Positions 1 to 8,760 of a DNA stretch of 64,000 nt are shown here, piece after piece. Source of the DNA: Eublepharis macularius (taxonomy: Eukaryota > Chordata > Lepidosauria > Squamata > Eublepharidae); contig NC_072795.1 in the NCBI RefSeq assembly GCF_028583425.1, forward strand, positions 6,719,001-6,783,000, in the 5' to 3' direction. Under the pieces are notes generated by a model that had not been told where the DNA came from, did not search any database, and saw nothing but the letters and a program-made list of their open reading frames with translations. The translations under genes were made by a program, and so were the position numbers. The first letter of the stretch is position 1. Each line of letters begins with the position of its first letter.

Positions 1-233
1 AATAAAAGAACTGTGGTACCCCAGGAGAGCACCTTTGTAACAGAATAGGATTGTAATCCACTGTAGTCATTTCTCTAGGTATCACCTGCTTTTACTGCAT
101 TCACTGCTACCTTGTTACCTACTTTCTTTATTCTTTATAGGATAGCTGGCCTCAGATAGTTTATTGTTTGCATAGTTCTCTAATTCTGTAACTCCTACTC
201 CTATGGTGCTGTTCATTGATTGTCTTACGTTGG

Positions 234-380
234 CTGATTCCACACACGTTGGATAACGCACTTTCAATGCACTTTATAAATCGTTTGAGGTGGATTTTTT
301 TGTTCCGCACACAAAAAAATCCGTTCCAAATGATCTATAAAGAGGATTGGAAGTGCATTATCCAACGTGTGCGGAATCAG
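234..380. mobile_element. Palindromic MITE
   Basis: The two ends are long inverted repeats: CTGATTCCACACACGTTGGA at the left and TCCAACGTGTGCGGAATCAG at the right. The inner part (GTGGATTTTTTTGTTCCGCA and the mirrored AAAAAAATCCG) also pairs. It has no coding capacity. No convincing target duplication is seen, so the superfamily is left open. Confidence 0.8.
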
Positions 381-547
381 TCCTTGTCCGATCACACTGC
401 TTTATATCCTGTAAACCGCTTTGCATCTCGGCGAGAAAGGCAGAAGATTAAAAACCCTAAAATTTAAAAATTTGAATTAGTCCTCTTTTGTCTTTTTTTT
501 TTCAATATGAGGACATCAGCCCAAAATGACAAGAGACGTGTGTGTGT

Positions 548-716
548 GTAGGTGCCATCAAGTCACAACCAACTTCTGGCCACCCCAGCAAGGGGCTTTC
601 AAGGGAAGTGAGAAGCAGAGGGGGTTTTCTTCCTCTGGAGAGTCTTTCTTGGTGGGCTCCCATCCAAGTGCTGACCCTGCTTAGCTTCTGAGATCTGACA
701 AGATTGGGCTATACCA
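548..716 (-). repeat. 5S rRNA-derived SINE copy (minus)
   Basis: On the minus strand the sequence begins with a decayed 5S rRNA-like head (AGATCTCAGAAGCTAAGCAG, then CACTTGGATGGGA). It continues into a tail carrying the complement of the CAACTTCTGGCCACCCC stretch. The same structure recurs at 1640, 13055, 45306 and 57915. It resembles the 5S-headed SINEs described in squamates. It is a diverged copy, not a 5S gene. Confidence 0.75.
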
Positions 717-864
717 TTTATATACTATGCAAAAAGCATAGAAAATACCATAATACAGCACTCGAATTCTGAGCAATGTTTCCATTGGGGTTTTGCTGTT
801 ACTACTGCAGAGGAGTGAATCTCGGAGTGAAAATCCACATGCCTCCAAAGCTCTTACAAAGAGC

Positions 865-1022
865 CAGGGCTTTTTTTCAGCGGGAACGCGGTGGAACAGC
901 ATTCCAGCACCTCTTGAAAATGGTCACATGGCTGGTGGCCCCGCCCCGATCTCCAGACAGAGGGGAGTTTACATCGCCCTCTGCGCTGCTCCACCGCCTC
1001 TTTTCCCAGAAAAAAAGCCCTG
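865..1022. mobile_element. hAT-type non-autonomous element (family A), internally deleted
   Basis: Terminal inverted repeats are CAGGGCTTTTTTTC and the complementary AAAAAAAGCCCTG. Flanking 8-bp duplications are CAAAGAGC (857-864) and CAAATAGC (1023-1030), 7 of 8 matching. This is the shortest of four copies in the window. It lacks the central inverted repeat that the copies at 46352 and 54045 have. Confidence 0.85.
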
Positions 1023-1030
1023 CAAATAGC

Positions 1031-1639
1031 TTTTTTCTCCAGGCTGCTGGCAACCCTAGGAGTCATTATCTTGCCCTGATTTTCTTTTTTGGGGAGGCTG
1101 TGTTGAGATTTTTACGATTGCATCTTGCTGCTGTCCTTTTTATACGGTGGCTTTACGGTATTTCCTGCCAATGTCTCTTACGACTTAAATTATTGCAAGC
1201 TGCCCTTGGGTGTTTTGGAAAAGCAGAAAAGCAGGATATCGATCTTCTAAACACGTCAATAAACATCCAAAGCAACTGTAAGGATGTAGCGTCAATCCCC
1301 GGAGCTGGACTACAGGGGGAGCATACATTGCTTGATCTACGTAGCTGAAACTGGTGGCAAGGAATTCTCAGGTTTCGGTGGGCTCTGTATCGTGCTTGGC
1401 CTGCCAGATGCAATCTGAAATACTTCTGGAAGATGCTCCCTGCTGGTCATAATGCACTTATCCTGGCACATGGCTAATCCCCTAAAATGAGCCAGAAGGG
1501 CCAAAGATGGCTGCAATACAGCCAATCCTGACCTGCTTCTTGGCTGTTTCCAGATTGCCAGCCAACTTTTTGTAGCAGAAGAGATTTAGTGGCTATGGAA
1601 TTTTATTTGTGCTTGGTAAGGGATTCATGTGTAATTTAT
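1031..1639. other. No gene recognised
   Basis: Unique-looking intergenic sequence. Short frames on both strands give no recognisable protein, and no repeat signature was seen. Confidence 0.5.
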
Positions 1640-1845
1640 AATTAGGTGACGTCCAGTTGCAACTGATTTATGGCAACCCCTAAAGGGGATTCCAAGGCAA
1701 GAGACGAGCGGAGGTGGTTTGCCATTGACTTCCTTTGCAGAACAACTCCGGTCTTCCTCAGTGGTTTCCCATCCAAGTATCTTGGCCAACCTTGCTTAGC
1801 TTCCAAGCTCTGACAAGCTCATGCTAAGCTGGCCTATTCAAGCTG
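1640..1845 (-). repeat. 5S rRNA-derived SINE copy (minus)
   Basis: The segment carries the tail motif (GGTGGTTTGCCATTGACTTCC) and then the antisense 5S-like head (CCCATCCAAGTATCTTGGCC, TGCTTAGCTTCCAAGCTCTG). It is more diverged than the 13055 and 57915 copies. Confidence 0.7.
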
Positions 1846-2079
1846 CTGTTCATCGGGAGGAAGAAACTCATTTGAACCTGATATAGCTGTTGACAATTTT
1901 ATATCTACAAAAGTTGCGATTCCTACCTAGAATCCTTCCTGTTTCGAGGAACAGAAGTCTTGCCCCCAAGTTCCTCTGGACATATCAGGTCGGGATGCTG
2001 CACTGGAAACCTTGCAAATAAATCACTAGCACACAGACATTGTTACACCAGTTTCTCTCTGCCGACACATATCTATGAC

Positions 2080-3069
2080 CAGGGCTTTTTTTCTGGGAAA
2101 AGAGGTGGTGGAACTCAGTGGTGGAACTCAGGACCACACAATGATGTCACTTTGGGTCAGCTGGAACCAGGGCCGGATCCAGGGGGGAGGCAAGGGGGTA
2201 GCCTGCCCCTGGCGCCGCTAAAGAGGGGGCGCCGGGTGCGGCTGCCATCTGCCTGGGAGGCTGAGCACAGGGTTGGGAAACCCTCGCCAGCCCCACCGAT
2301 AGGGCGGCTGGCTGGCTTGCCGCACGCGCAGCCAGCCGCGCGGCAAGCCAGCTGCCCCAGCGCACGCCCTCGCCGCTGCCAGCTCCGCAGCTCACCGTGG
2401 GCTGGAGCGGCTGGCTTGCCGCACGGGCGGCACAGGGCAGTGGGGCGCGCTAACTGTGTGGAGGGCCTCCTAGCCCTGCGCTCAGCTGGCCGCGTGACAA
2501 GCCGGCCACCCCAGCGCCTGGTGAGCCGCGGAGCCGTTGGCAGCGAGAGCGTGCGCTGGGGCAGCTGGCTTGCCGTGCGGGTTGCTGAGCACAGGGCTGG
2601 GAGCCGCGTGCGCGGCAAGGCAGCCAGCCGCCCCACCGCCTGCCCGCGCTGCTGCCAGCTCCACGACTCACCGGGCGCTGGAGCGGCTGGCTTGCTGCAC
2701 ATGGCTCCCGCCCACATGATGACGTCACAAGTGACGTCATCACGCAGTGCCGGGAGCAGGCGTGCGCAGAGCTCCCAGGCAAGATTTGCCCCGGGCGCCC
2801 GCGTGCCTAGATCCGGCGCTGGCTGGAACAAGGGGGGAGTTTTTAAAAGTTTAAATCACCCTTGGTGAAAATGATCACATGGCCGGTGGCCCTACCCCCT
2901 GATCTCCAGACAGAGGGGAGTTTAGATTGCCTTCCGTGCTGCACGGTGTGGAGGGCAATCTAAACTCCCCTCTGTCTGAAGATCAGGGGGCGGGGCCACT
3001 GGCCATGTGACCATTTTCAAGAGGTGCTGGAACTCTGTTCCACCGCGTTCCCACTGAAAAAAAGCCCTG
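2080..3069. mobile_element. hAT-type element (family A) carrying a nested insertion
   Basis: The ends are CAGGGCTTTTTTTC and GAAAAAAAGCCCTG. Perfect 8-bp target duplications TCTATGAC flank it (2072-2079, 3070-3077). Without the internal insert at 2168-2829 the element is about 328 bp, close to the uninterrupted copies at 46352 and 54045. The right half is a near-perfect hairpin around the block GATCTCCAGACAGAGGGGAG (about 2905) and its inverted partner (about 2950-2985). Confidence 0.9.
2168..2821. mobile_element. GC-rich hAT-type element nested in family A
   Basis: TIRs are CAGGGCCGGATCCAG at the left and CTAGATCCGGCGCTG at the right. Perfect 8-bp duplications GCTGGAAC lie at 2160-2167 and 2822-2829, inside the older hAT copy. 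The 654-bp body is extremely CpG-rich and made of short inverted and direct repeats of a CTGGCTTGCCGC(A/G) type. It also carries two TGACGTCA palindromes (2720-2727, 2732-2739). The long open frames on both strands here (up to about 300 codons) reflect high GC and low stop density, not a gene. Confidence 0.9.
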
Positions 3070-3077
3070 TCTATGAC

Positions 3078-3417
3078 AGTCACAAAAGAGAGAAAAACAA
3101 TTTTAAAAATATTTCCCATGCTTAACTGGAAGCAATTGCTAACCACTGCTCTTAGGTAAAACATGTGGAGAGGGAGAGAACCTCAGAAGGTTGTAGCGCT
3201 GGATGCTTTCCTATATACCAACATGGGGTGGATTTTTTTAAAAAATGTCCTAAAATTTTAAGGGAAATGGTTTAAAGCATAAGCACAATATGGAGATGCT
3301 GGATCAAAGTAGAAAATAGTGGCTGGAAGGCAGAATTAATCTTATAATTAACAAAGTAAAATGATTGGAAAGGATTTTAGGGCCAGAAATGTAGTTACTG
3401 AGAAATAAAATGTATTG
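3078..3417. other. No gene recognised
   Basis: AT-rich sequence between the nested hAT element and the CR1 copy. Part may be degraded CR1 upstream sequence. Confidence 0.45.
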
Positions 3418-4585
3418 ATTTTTATTCAATATTTACAGTGGAGGGTGGTAAGCAGTGGGGTACTGCAGGGCTCAGTATTGGGTCCGGTGCTTTTTAACTT
3501 GTTCATTAGTGATTTGGAGTTGGGAGTAAGCTGTGAAGTGGCTAAGTTTGCAGATGACACTAAATTGTTCAGGGGGGGTGAGAACCAGGGAGGGTTGTGA
3601 GGCACTCCAAAGGGATCGGTCCAGGCTGGGCGAGTGGGTGTCAACGTGGCAAATGAGGTTCAATGTGGCCAAGTGCAAAGTAATGCACATTGGGGCCAAA
3701 AATCCCAAATATAAATACACAATGATGGGGTCCAAACTGGTGGAGACTGACCAAGAGAGAGATCTTGGGGTCATGTTGGCAACTCACTGAAAATGTCAAT
3801 ACAGTGTGCGACAGCAATAAAAAAAGGCCAACGCTATGCTGGGGATTATTAGGAAGGGAATTGAAAACAAATCAGCTAGTATCATAATGCCTATGTATAA
3901 ATCAATGGTACAGCCTCATTTGGAATACTGTATACAATTCTGGTCACCACACCTCAAAAAAGATATCATAGCACTGGAAAAAGTGCAGAAAAGGGCAACT
4001 AGAATGATTAAAGGGATGGAACAGTTCCCCTATGAAGAAAGGTTAAAGCGCTTGGAGCTCTTTAGCTTGGAGAAACAATTACTGAAGGGTCACCTGATAG
4101 AGGTTTACAAGATTATGCATAGGATAGAGAAGGTAGAGAAAGAAGTATTTTTCTCCCTTTCTCACAATACAAGAACTCGTGGGCACTCAATGAAATTGCT
4201 GAGCAGTCGGGTTAGAACGGATAAAAGGAAGTACCTCTTCACCCAAAGAGTGATTAACACATGGAATTCCCTGCCTCAGGAGGTGGTGGCAGCTTCAAGC
4301 ATAGACAGCTTCAAGAGGGGATTGGATGAACATATGAAGCAGAGGTCCATCAGTGGCTCTTAGCCACAAGGTACAGATGGAACTCCCTGTCTAGGGCAGT
4401 GATGCTCTGTATTCTTGGTGTTTTGGGGGGGGGGCAATCAGTGGGAGGACTTCTAGTGTCCCTTCCCCACTGGCAAACCTCCTGATGACATCTGCTTTTT
4501 TGGCCACAGTGTGACACAGAGTGTTGGACTGGATGGGCCATTGGCCTGACCCAACATAGCTTCTCTTATGTTCTCTTATGTTCTT
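3418..4585 (+). mobile_element. CR1 LINE, 5'-truncated, ORF2 remnant
   Basis: Frames on the + strand give the CR1 reverse transcriptase core ([20 protein letters not shown], then KFADDTKLF), then DRSRLGEWVSTWQMRFNVAK, and from 3836 the C-terminal block (MVQPHLEYCIQFWSPHLKKD, VINTWNSLPQEVVAASSIDS). The frames are broken: at least two shifts and an in-frame stop lie between 3540 and 3836. The 3' UTR ends in the repeat TTCTCTTATGTTCTTATG, the 3' terminus typical of this lepidosaur CR1 group. It is dead, and only about the 3' third of a full element. Confidence 0.93.
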
Positions 4586-4586
4586 A

Positions 4587-4805
4587 TGACAGGGCTGCCA
4601 ACTCTGGGTTGGGAAATTCCTGGATTTGGGGGTGGGGGGGTAGAACCTGGGAAAGGTGGGGTTTTCATAGGGGAGGAACCTCAGCAAGGTATAATGCCAC
4701 AGAATCCCTCCTCCAAAGCAGCCTTTTGCTCCAGGGGAACTGATCTCTGTGACCTGGAGATCAGTTGTTAGAGTTCTCCAGTCCCCACCTGGAGTTTGGC
4801 AACCC
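4587..4805 (+). repeat. GC-rich interspersed repeat, copy 1 (family B)
   Basis: It begins AGGGCTGCCAACTCTGGGTT, immediately after the CR1 tail, and ends near GGTTGAGTTTGGCAACCCC-type sequence. The central text (CAAAGCAGCCTTTTGCTCC, AACTGATCTCTGTGACCTGG) recurs inverted at 5424-5623. No target duplication is visible. Confidence 0.7.
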
Positions 4806-4990
4806 CAGTGGAGAGCATGTATCCTGCTGGGAGACCTCCAGGCCTCACCTGGAGGTTGGCAACTCAGCCAGGAGAGCAGCTTCCATTCCAGCAGATCTCC
4901 AGGCCCCCAACTGGAAACTGGCAACCCTAGCCTGGTGAGCAGTTGTCATGCCAGGAGATCTCCAGGTCGCACCTGGAGGTTGGCAAGCGC
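4806..4990. repeat. Short tandem array of 'CTCCAGG…ACCTGGAGGTTGGCAA' units
   Basis: Three to four degenerate units of about 60 bp, each with a short inverted pair (CTCCAGG / CCTGGAG) and ending GGTTGGCAAC or similar. The array runs from the family B repeat to the edge of the CpG-rich promoter block. Confidence 0.65.
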
Positions 4991-5350
4991 CTCCCGCCCC
5001 GATAAACGCGCAGGAGGGCGCCGAGTAGCGCAGGAGCCCTCCCGGCCGCCTTCGCCTCCTTTTCTCCGCCCCCAGAAGAGGAAAAGGAGGTGAAGAACCA
5101 AAAAAGCCTTCGCGCCCGGGGAAGTCTGACCCCTGCCGCCACCCGTAAGACAACCTCTAGGGGACCCGGAAGAAAAGGGAAGGCGGAAGTTGGGACGTCG
5201 GAAGCGGTTGAAGCTGTGAAGAGGCAGGTGAGTGGGGCGGATTTTAGAAGGGGTTTGAGGGGAGAGGTTCGCCGGGTCCCGCTCTCTGCCCTGGGCCTTT
5301 GGGGGCGGCCCTTCCAGGGCTCCTTCGTGCCCCCTTCAGCCCCCGGGAGA
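4985..5350 (+). promoter_or_regulatory. DIS3L2: CpG-rich promoter region of DIS3L2
   Basis: This GC- and CpG-dense stretch is bounded on both sides by AT-richer repeats and is the only unique-looking CpG cluster in the window that is not inside a transposon. It contains GC-box-like runs, ETS-type cores (CCCGGAAG at 5165-5172, GGCGGAAGT at 5182-5190) and a CRE-like GACGTC at 5194-5199. No TATA box is evident, as is usual for housekeeping CpG promoters. It lies directly 5' of a strong donor site and upstream, on the same strand, of recognisable DIS3L2 exons. Assignment to DIS3L2 is inferred from position; the exact transcription start cannot be read from sequence. Confidence 0.65.
5090..5227 (+). 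other. DIS3L2: Putative non-coding first exon of DIS3L2
   Basis: The 3' boundary is a consensus donor, CAG|GTGAGT, with GT at 5228-5229, at the end of the CpG-rich block. The 5' end is arbitrary within the island because no start site can be read. A weaker alternative donor (GTAAGA) occurs near 5145. The exon would be spliced to the acceptor at 13407, giving intron 1 of about 8.2 kb. It would be 5' UTR, since the only supported start codon is in the next exon, 3' of an in-frame stop. Confidence 0.5.
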
Positions 5351-5423
5351 AGCCGCCTCTGCCTCCCCTCCTTACCCCCAGGCGCTGGTCTCCCCCTCTT
5401 CGCCGCTCTCCCTCATCCTGTCT

Positions 5424-5623
5424 TCTTGCCAGCCTCCCGGAGGGGCCTGGAGACCTCCTATAATCGCAACTGATCTCCAGACCACAGAGACCAGTTCCTC
5501 TGCAGAAAACGGCTGCTTTGCAAGATGCTGTCTGTGGCGAGATAGTTCCACCCCCAAACCCCACCCTGCCCACGCAGCGCGCCCAAATCTCCAGGAATTT
5601 CCCAACCGAATTGGCAACCCTAC
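5424..5623 (-). repeat. Family B repeat, copy 2, inverted
   Basis: Read on the minus strand it starts AGGGTTGCCAATTCGGTTGG, continues GAAATTCCTGGA and contains GCAAAGCAGCCGTTTTCTGC and AACTGGTCTCTGTGGTCTGG. This matches copy 1 at 4587-4805 in opposite orientation. The two copies bracket the DIS3L2 promoter and exon 1. Confidence 0.75.
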
Positions 5624-5834
5624 CCAGCCCTCCGCCTCTCCAAAGAGTAGCACTTCTCATTGGTGATACCTGGGAGGTGGAAACAAAAGCACGTGGTTCC
5701 TTCTTATGGAAGCCAACCCAAACACCATAACTGGTGCAAGCTTTTGAGTACTACAGATCTCTTCTTAAGGCAGGAGGCTGCAAAAACTAAAACGAAGGAA
5801 GAGGAGCAGAATTTCCCAGCTCCATATGTGCTGT

Positions 5835-5990
5835 TTGAGGGCATAAGAGCTGTGCTGGATCAGACCAGGCCCCATCTAGTCCAGCTTTCTGTTCACACAG
5901 TGGCTAACCAGTTGTTTTTAGGAAGCATGCATGCAGGACTCTTGCAAGAGCCTCCTGCCCATGCTCCCCAGCAACTGATAAAGAGGGAAT
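5835..5990 (-). mobile_element. CR1 3' fragment (minus)
   Basis: It matches the antisense CR1 3' end: a GGGCATAAGAG…GGATCAGACCAGG start, then CCCATCTAGTCCAGCTTTCT and CACACAGTGGCTAACCAGTT. It is a truncated copy without coding sequence. Confidence 0.75.
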
Positions 5991-6090
5991 AGATATCCAT
6001 CATTATTAGTAACTATTGGTAGCCCAAACTTCTATGGATGTTTATATAAACATAAATAACCTGCCACTCTCTTCTCTTTCTTCATCTTGT

Positions 6091-6310
6091 AAGAACATAA
6101 GCCATGTGGATCAGGCCAGAGGCCCATTCAGTCCAGCACTGTATTCACACAGTGGCTGTCTCTAGGAAGCCTACAAGCAGGACGACTGCAGTAGTATCCT
6201 CCTGTTCGTGTTCCTTAGCAACTGATAGCGAGAGGCATAATGCCTCTGGTACTGTAGGGAGCAGATATCTATCATAACTAGTCGCCTTTGGTAACCTGAT
6301 TCACTGTAGA
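6091..6310 (-). mobile_element. CR1 3' fragment (minus), second copy
   Basis: It starts AAGAACATAAGCCATGTGGA, the complement of the CR1 3' terminus. It continues with GTCCAGCACTGTATTCACAC and a remnant of the AGTCGCC…TGGTAACC segment. It is very similar to the copy about 100 bp to the left, so the two insertions are independent or tandem. Confidence 0.75.
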
Positions 6311-6831
6311 TCTTAGGTGATGGCACTTGCATTCTGTGAAAAAGAAACAAACAAGTGGGGGGTGATAAATGTCACCTGTGTAAGAATCAGAGGTGGAGAT
6401 GTAGCCAGTTGGATCTGAGGCACTGCTTGAGGGTGGACCGCTCTTCAGTTGGTATGCAGAACCTCAATGTAGATGATTCTGGAGGGGCAGCTGCCCTCGG
6501 ACCCTGCTGGAGCTAATACAAACAGGAGTCTGGGGGCATCTGACAGCCAGACCAGGTTCAATTCTAGCTCATGGGTTATAGCCCACTTTGTCATATTCAT
6601 GAAATGATTCCTTGTTTGGTAGACTCTTATCTGTCCACATGCAGGAATATATAAATTATACACAGCAGTGTCAAAGGGCCGTAAAATGCAGGGAGTGCCA
6701 TGTTAGATGTCATTACGTAGAATCCAAATGTGATCAAGGAAAATACGCAGACCGTTCACAATAGTAGTAATGAGTAATAATGCAGTCTCTCTAGTTGTAG
6801 GGTTTCCCAGATACAATTATCCATCACAGCT
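6311..6831. other. Intron 1, nothing recognised
   Basis: No splice-bounded exon, tandem array or transposon ends seen. A 72-codon minus frame (6445-6663) has no recognisable features. Confidence 0.45.
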
Positions 6832-6926
6832 GTCTGATGAAGTGGGCTGTTACCCACAAAAGCTCATACTGACATAAATGTTACTAGTCTTTAAGGTGCC
6901 ACTAGGTTTTTGTTTTATGTTACAGA
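6832..6926. repeat. Half copy of palindromic repeat family P
   Basis: It contains TCTGATGAAGTGGGCTGTTA, AAAAGCTCAT and TCTTTAAGGTGCCACTAGG, the right half of a palindromic repeat that recurs throughout the window (see 9371). Confidence 0.6.
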
Positions 6927-7181
6927 TGTTAACCCATTCAGTAAAATCTAGGAAATTATGTTTAAGCTGGTTAACGTTTGTAAATGCCAAGGAATCCCAA
7001 AAAGGATCCATTACTACTGTTATGAATGGTCTCTTTTTCATGATCATATCTGATTTTACATAATTACATCTCATCCTGTTCTTCCTGTATTTCATACACT
7101 TGTCAACCTGCTGTTCACAAAACTAAAAACACAACATCTCCATAATGTTATAGATTTGCCTAGTAATGACTCTTTGTTTTA

Positions 7182-7265
7182 CATCTGATGAAGTGGTTTG
7201 TAATCTTTGAAAACGTATTCTAGAATAAAATCTTTTCAGGCTTTAAGGGGCTACAAGATTCCTTT
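7182..7265. repeat. Diverged half copy of family P
   Basis: CATCTGATGAAGTGGTTTGT is followed by AAATCTTTTCAGGCTTTAAG and GGGCTACAAGATTC. It is weakly similar to the family P right arm. Confidence 0.4.
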
Positions 7266-7490
7266 GCAATGTTTGTGGACTGTTGACTAATGCATATCTG
7301 CTTTAACAGTCTGTACTGGACAAGTGATTGCAGAGTAAATAAATAAGGAAAGAAGTGCTGTCAATGTGGGTGGGGGGTCTCCAACAGTGGTCCCTGAGGT
7401 GAGAATTGGGCTCTTAGAAGGATGTAGGTATGCATGCAATAGGTTGCTGTGACCTGAGTGAACTTCCTGCTTATTTCTTATCCACTAAGG

Positions 7491-7869
7491 CAGGGGTGGG
7501 CAATTGTTTTGGCTCGGGGGCCACTTTGTGGGAGCGGAGGTTAGCGGAGGGCCGCACCTTTTAAAATGATTGCATTCATTAGTTAACTTTGCGTTTCAGA
7601 AAAGGTATAAATTGTATCATAAAAATCAATAAATATAAATTAAATAAAATAGTGGTCGTTTTATTCAATTTATTTATTGTGCTAATTTCATATCATCTAT
7701 AGCTGCAAGCACATTTAATTTTAGAATCAGTTTAATGAGACAAATGTAGGAATGAAGGAAATGAAGGAAATCTCGGTTCAAGACGGATTTTTCTGACTGT
7801 CTTGGCGGGCCACAAAAAACTCTGTAGCGGGCCGCATGTGGCCCGCGGGCCGCAATTTTCCCACCCCTG
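7491..7869. mobile_element. hAT-type non-autonomous element (family C), copy 1
   Basis: TIRs are CAGGGGTGGGCAA and TTTTCCCACCCCTG. Perfect 8-bp duplications CACTAAGG lie at 7483-7490 and 7870-7877. The interior is AT-rich with GC-rich ends (GGGCCGCA / CGGGCCGC). It is nearly identical to the copy at 58270, but this one has extra sequence (GGAATGAAGGAAATGAAGG) near its right end. Confidence 0.93.
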
Positions 7870-7877
7870 CACTAAGG

Positions 7878-8348
7878 GCTACTCTGTAGTACCTGCTGGT
7901 CTTAACGGAGGCATTGATCGTCTCCCTTGATCTGCTCATCTTGTGGGGAAGAATCTCATGCTGGTTACACACTCTGAATAACAAGCAACCCAACTGTTTT
8001 TGGTCCAGGCTGTGTTGTGTTTCTCAGTCTTGAGAGGAGGCGTTCCCTAGTGCCTTTTCAAAGTCTATTAGAATATACAAATTGTGATTAAAGAATGCAG
8101 TTCAGCACGTGCAGAGTGTCTCTTTCTTGCCCATCTTCTTGCTTACCTGGAATTCAGGACAGGTTACTGTGATTCCTGGGCAAGCTTGAGCTCTGAGTTT
8201 AGATCCTGTGCTCATAATTTGTTTACTGGTTGTTTTAAATTATTGCCTTGGGTCTCAGTTTCTGGGAGGAAGGTGGACATTTAACTATTTTGCAATAAAC
8301 AAAGCAAATTTTGCACAACAATGCAGACACCCCATCTTAGCTTATGCA
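7878..8348. other. Intron 1, nothing recognised
   Basis: Unique-looking sequence between the family C hAT element and a CR1 fragment. Confidence 0.45.
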
Positions 8349-8760
8349 GCAAGATCACTTTAGAATCATATTGTTGGAAGGGGCCTTCTAGGCCTGGTAG
8401 TCCAACTCTCCATGCAAAATAGAAATCCAAACCAAGAGAATTCTTGATGGGATGGCTGTTCAGTCTGTCCTTGAAGACCTGCAGTGAGAGAAAGCCCACA
8501 CATTTTCTAGGTATTATTTAGGGAATTTGTATGCTGCCGCTCCATAGCCTTGCTTGAGGCAGGTAGGTAGTGGGTTCCGTTCTTAAACTGCTCTAACCAT
8601 TAGGCAGTTTCTTCTGATGTTCAACCTAAAAATCCCCTTCCATAATAAGACCTATTAGATCCATCTTATCCTCCAGAGCAGTGTAGAAAAAGTCTTTGCT
8701 CTCTTCCCTATGATGGTCCTTCAGGTATTTGAAGAGAGCAAAGATCTCAGTCAGTCTCTG
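8349..8760 (-). mobile_element. CR1 3' fragment (minus)
   Basis: It starts TAGAATCATATTGTTGGAAG, the complement of the amniote CR1 3' end with its ATTCTATGATTCTA-type terminus. It continues with CCTGGTAGTCCAACTCTCCA and TTGATGGGATGGCTGTTCAG. The part past about 8520 (GTTCCGTTCTTAAACTGCTC, CTTCTGATGTTCAACCTAAA) belongs to the antisense ORF2 end. It is frameshifted throughout. Confidence 0.8.

Noticed and set aside
776..1348. 190-codon plus frame
   Set aside because: It runs through the family A hAT element at 865-1022 and has no recognisable protein features.
1960..2868. 302-codon plus frame and 224-codon minus frame
   Set aside because: Both lie across the GC-rich nested hAT element and its host. 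Open frames on both strands come from high GC and internal repeats.
1..4585. An upstream neighbour gene such as NPPC (next to DIS3L2 in human)
   Set aside because: No sequence resembling its conserved peptide or any other exon was seen on either strand; the region is mostly repeats.
4587..5623. The whole promoter block as the interior of one large inverted-repeat transposon
   Set aside because: The outer flanks (CTTATGAC and ACCCAGCC) do not match, so there is no target duplication for a single insertion.
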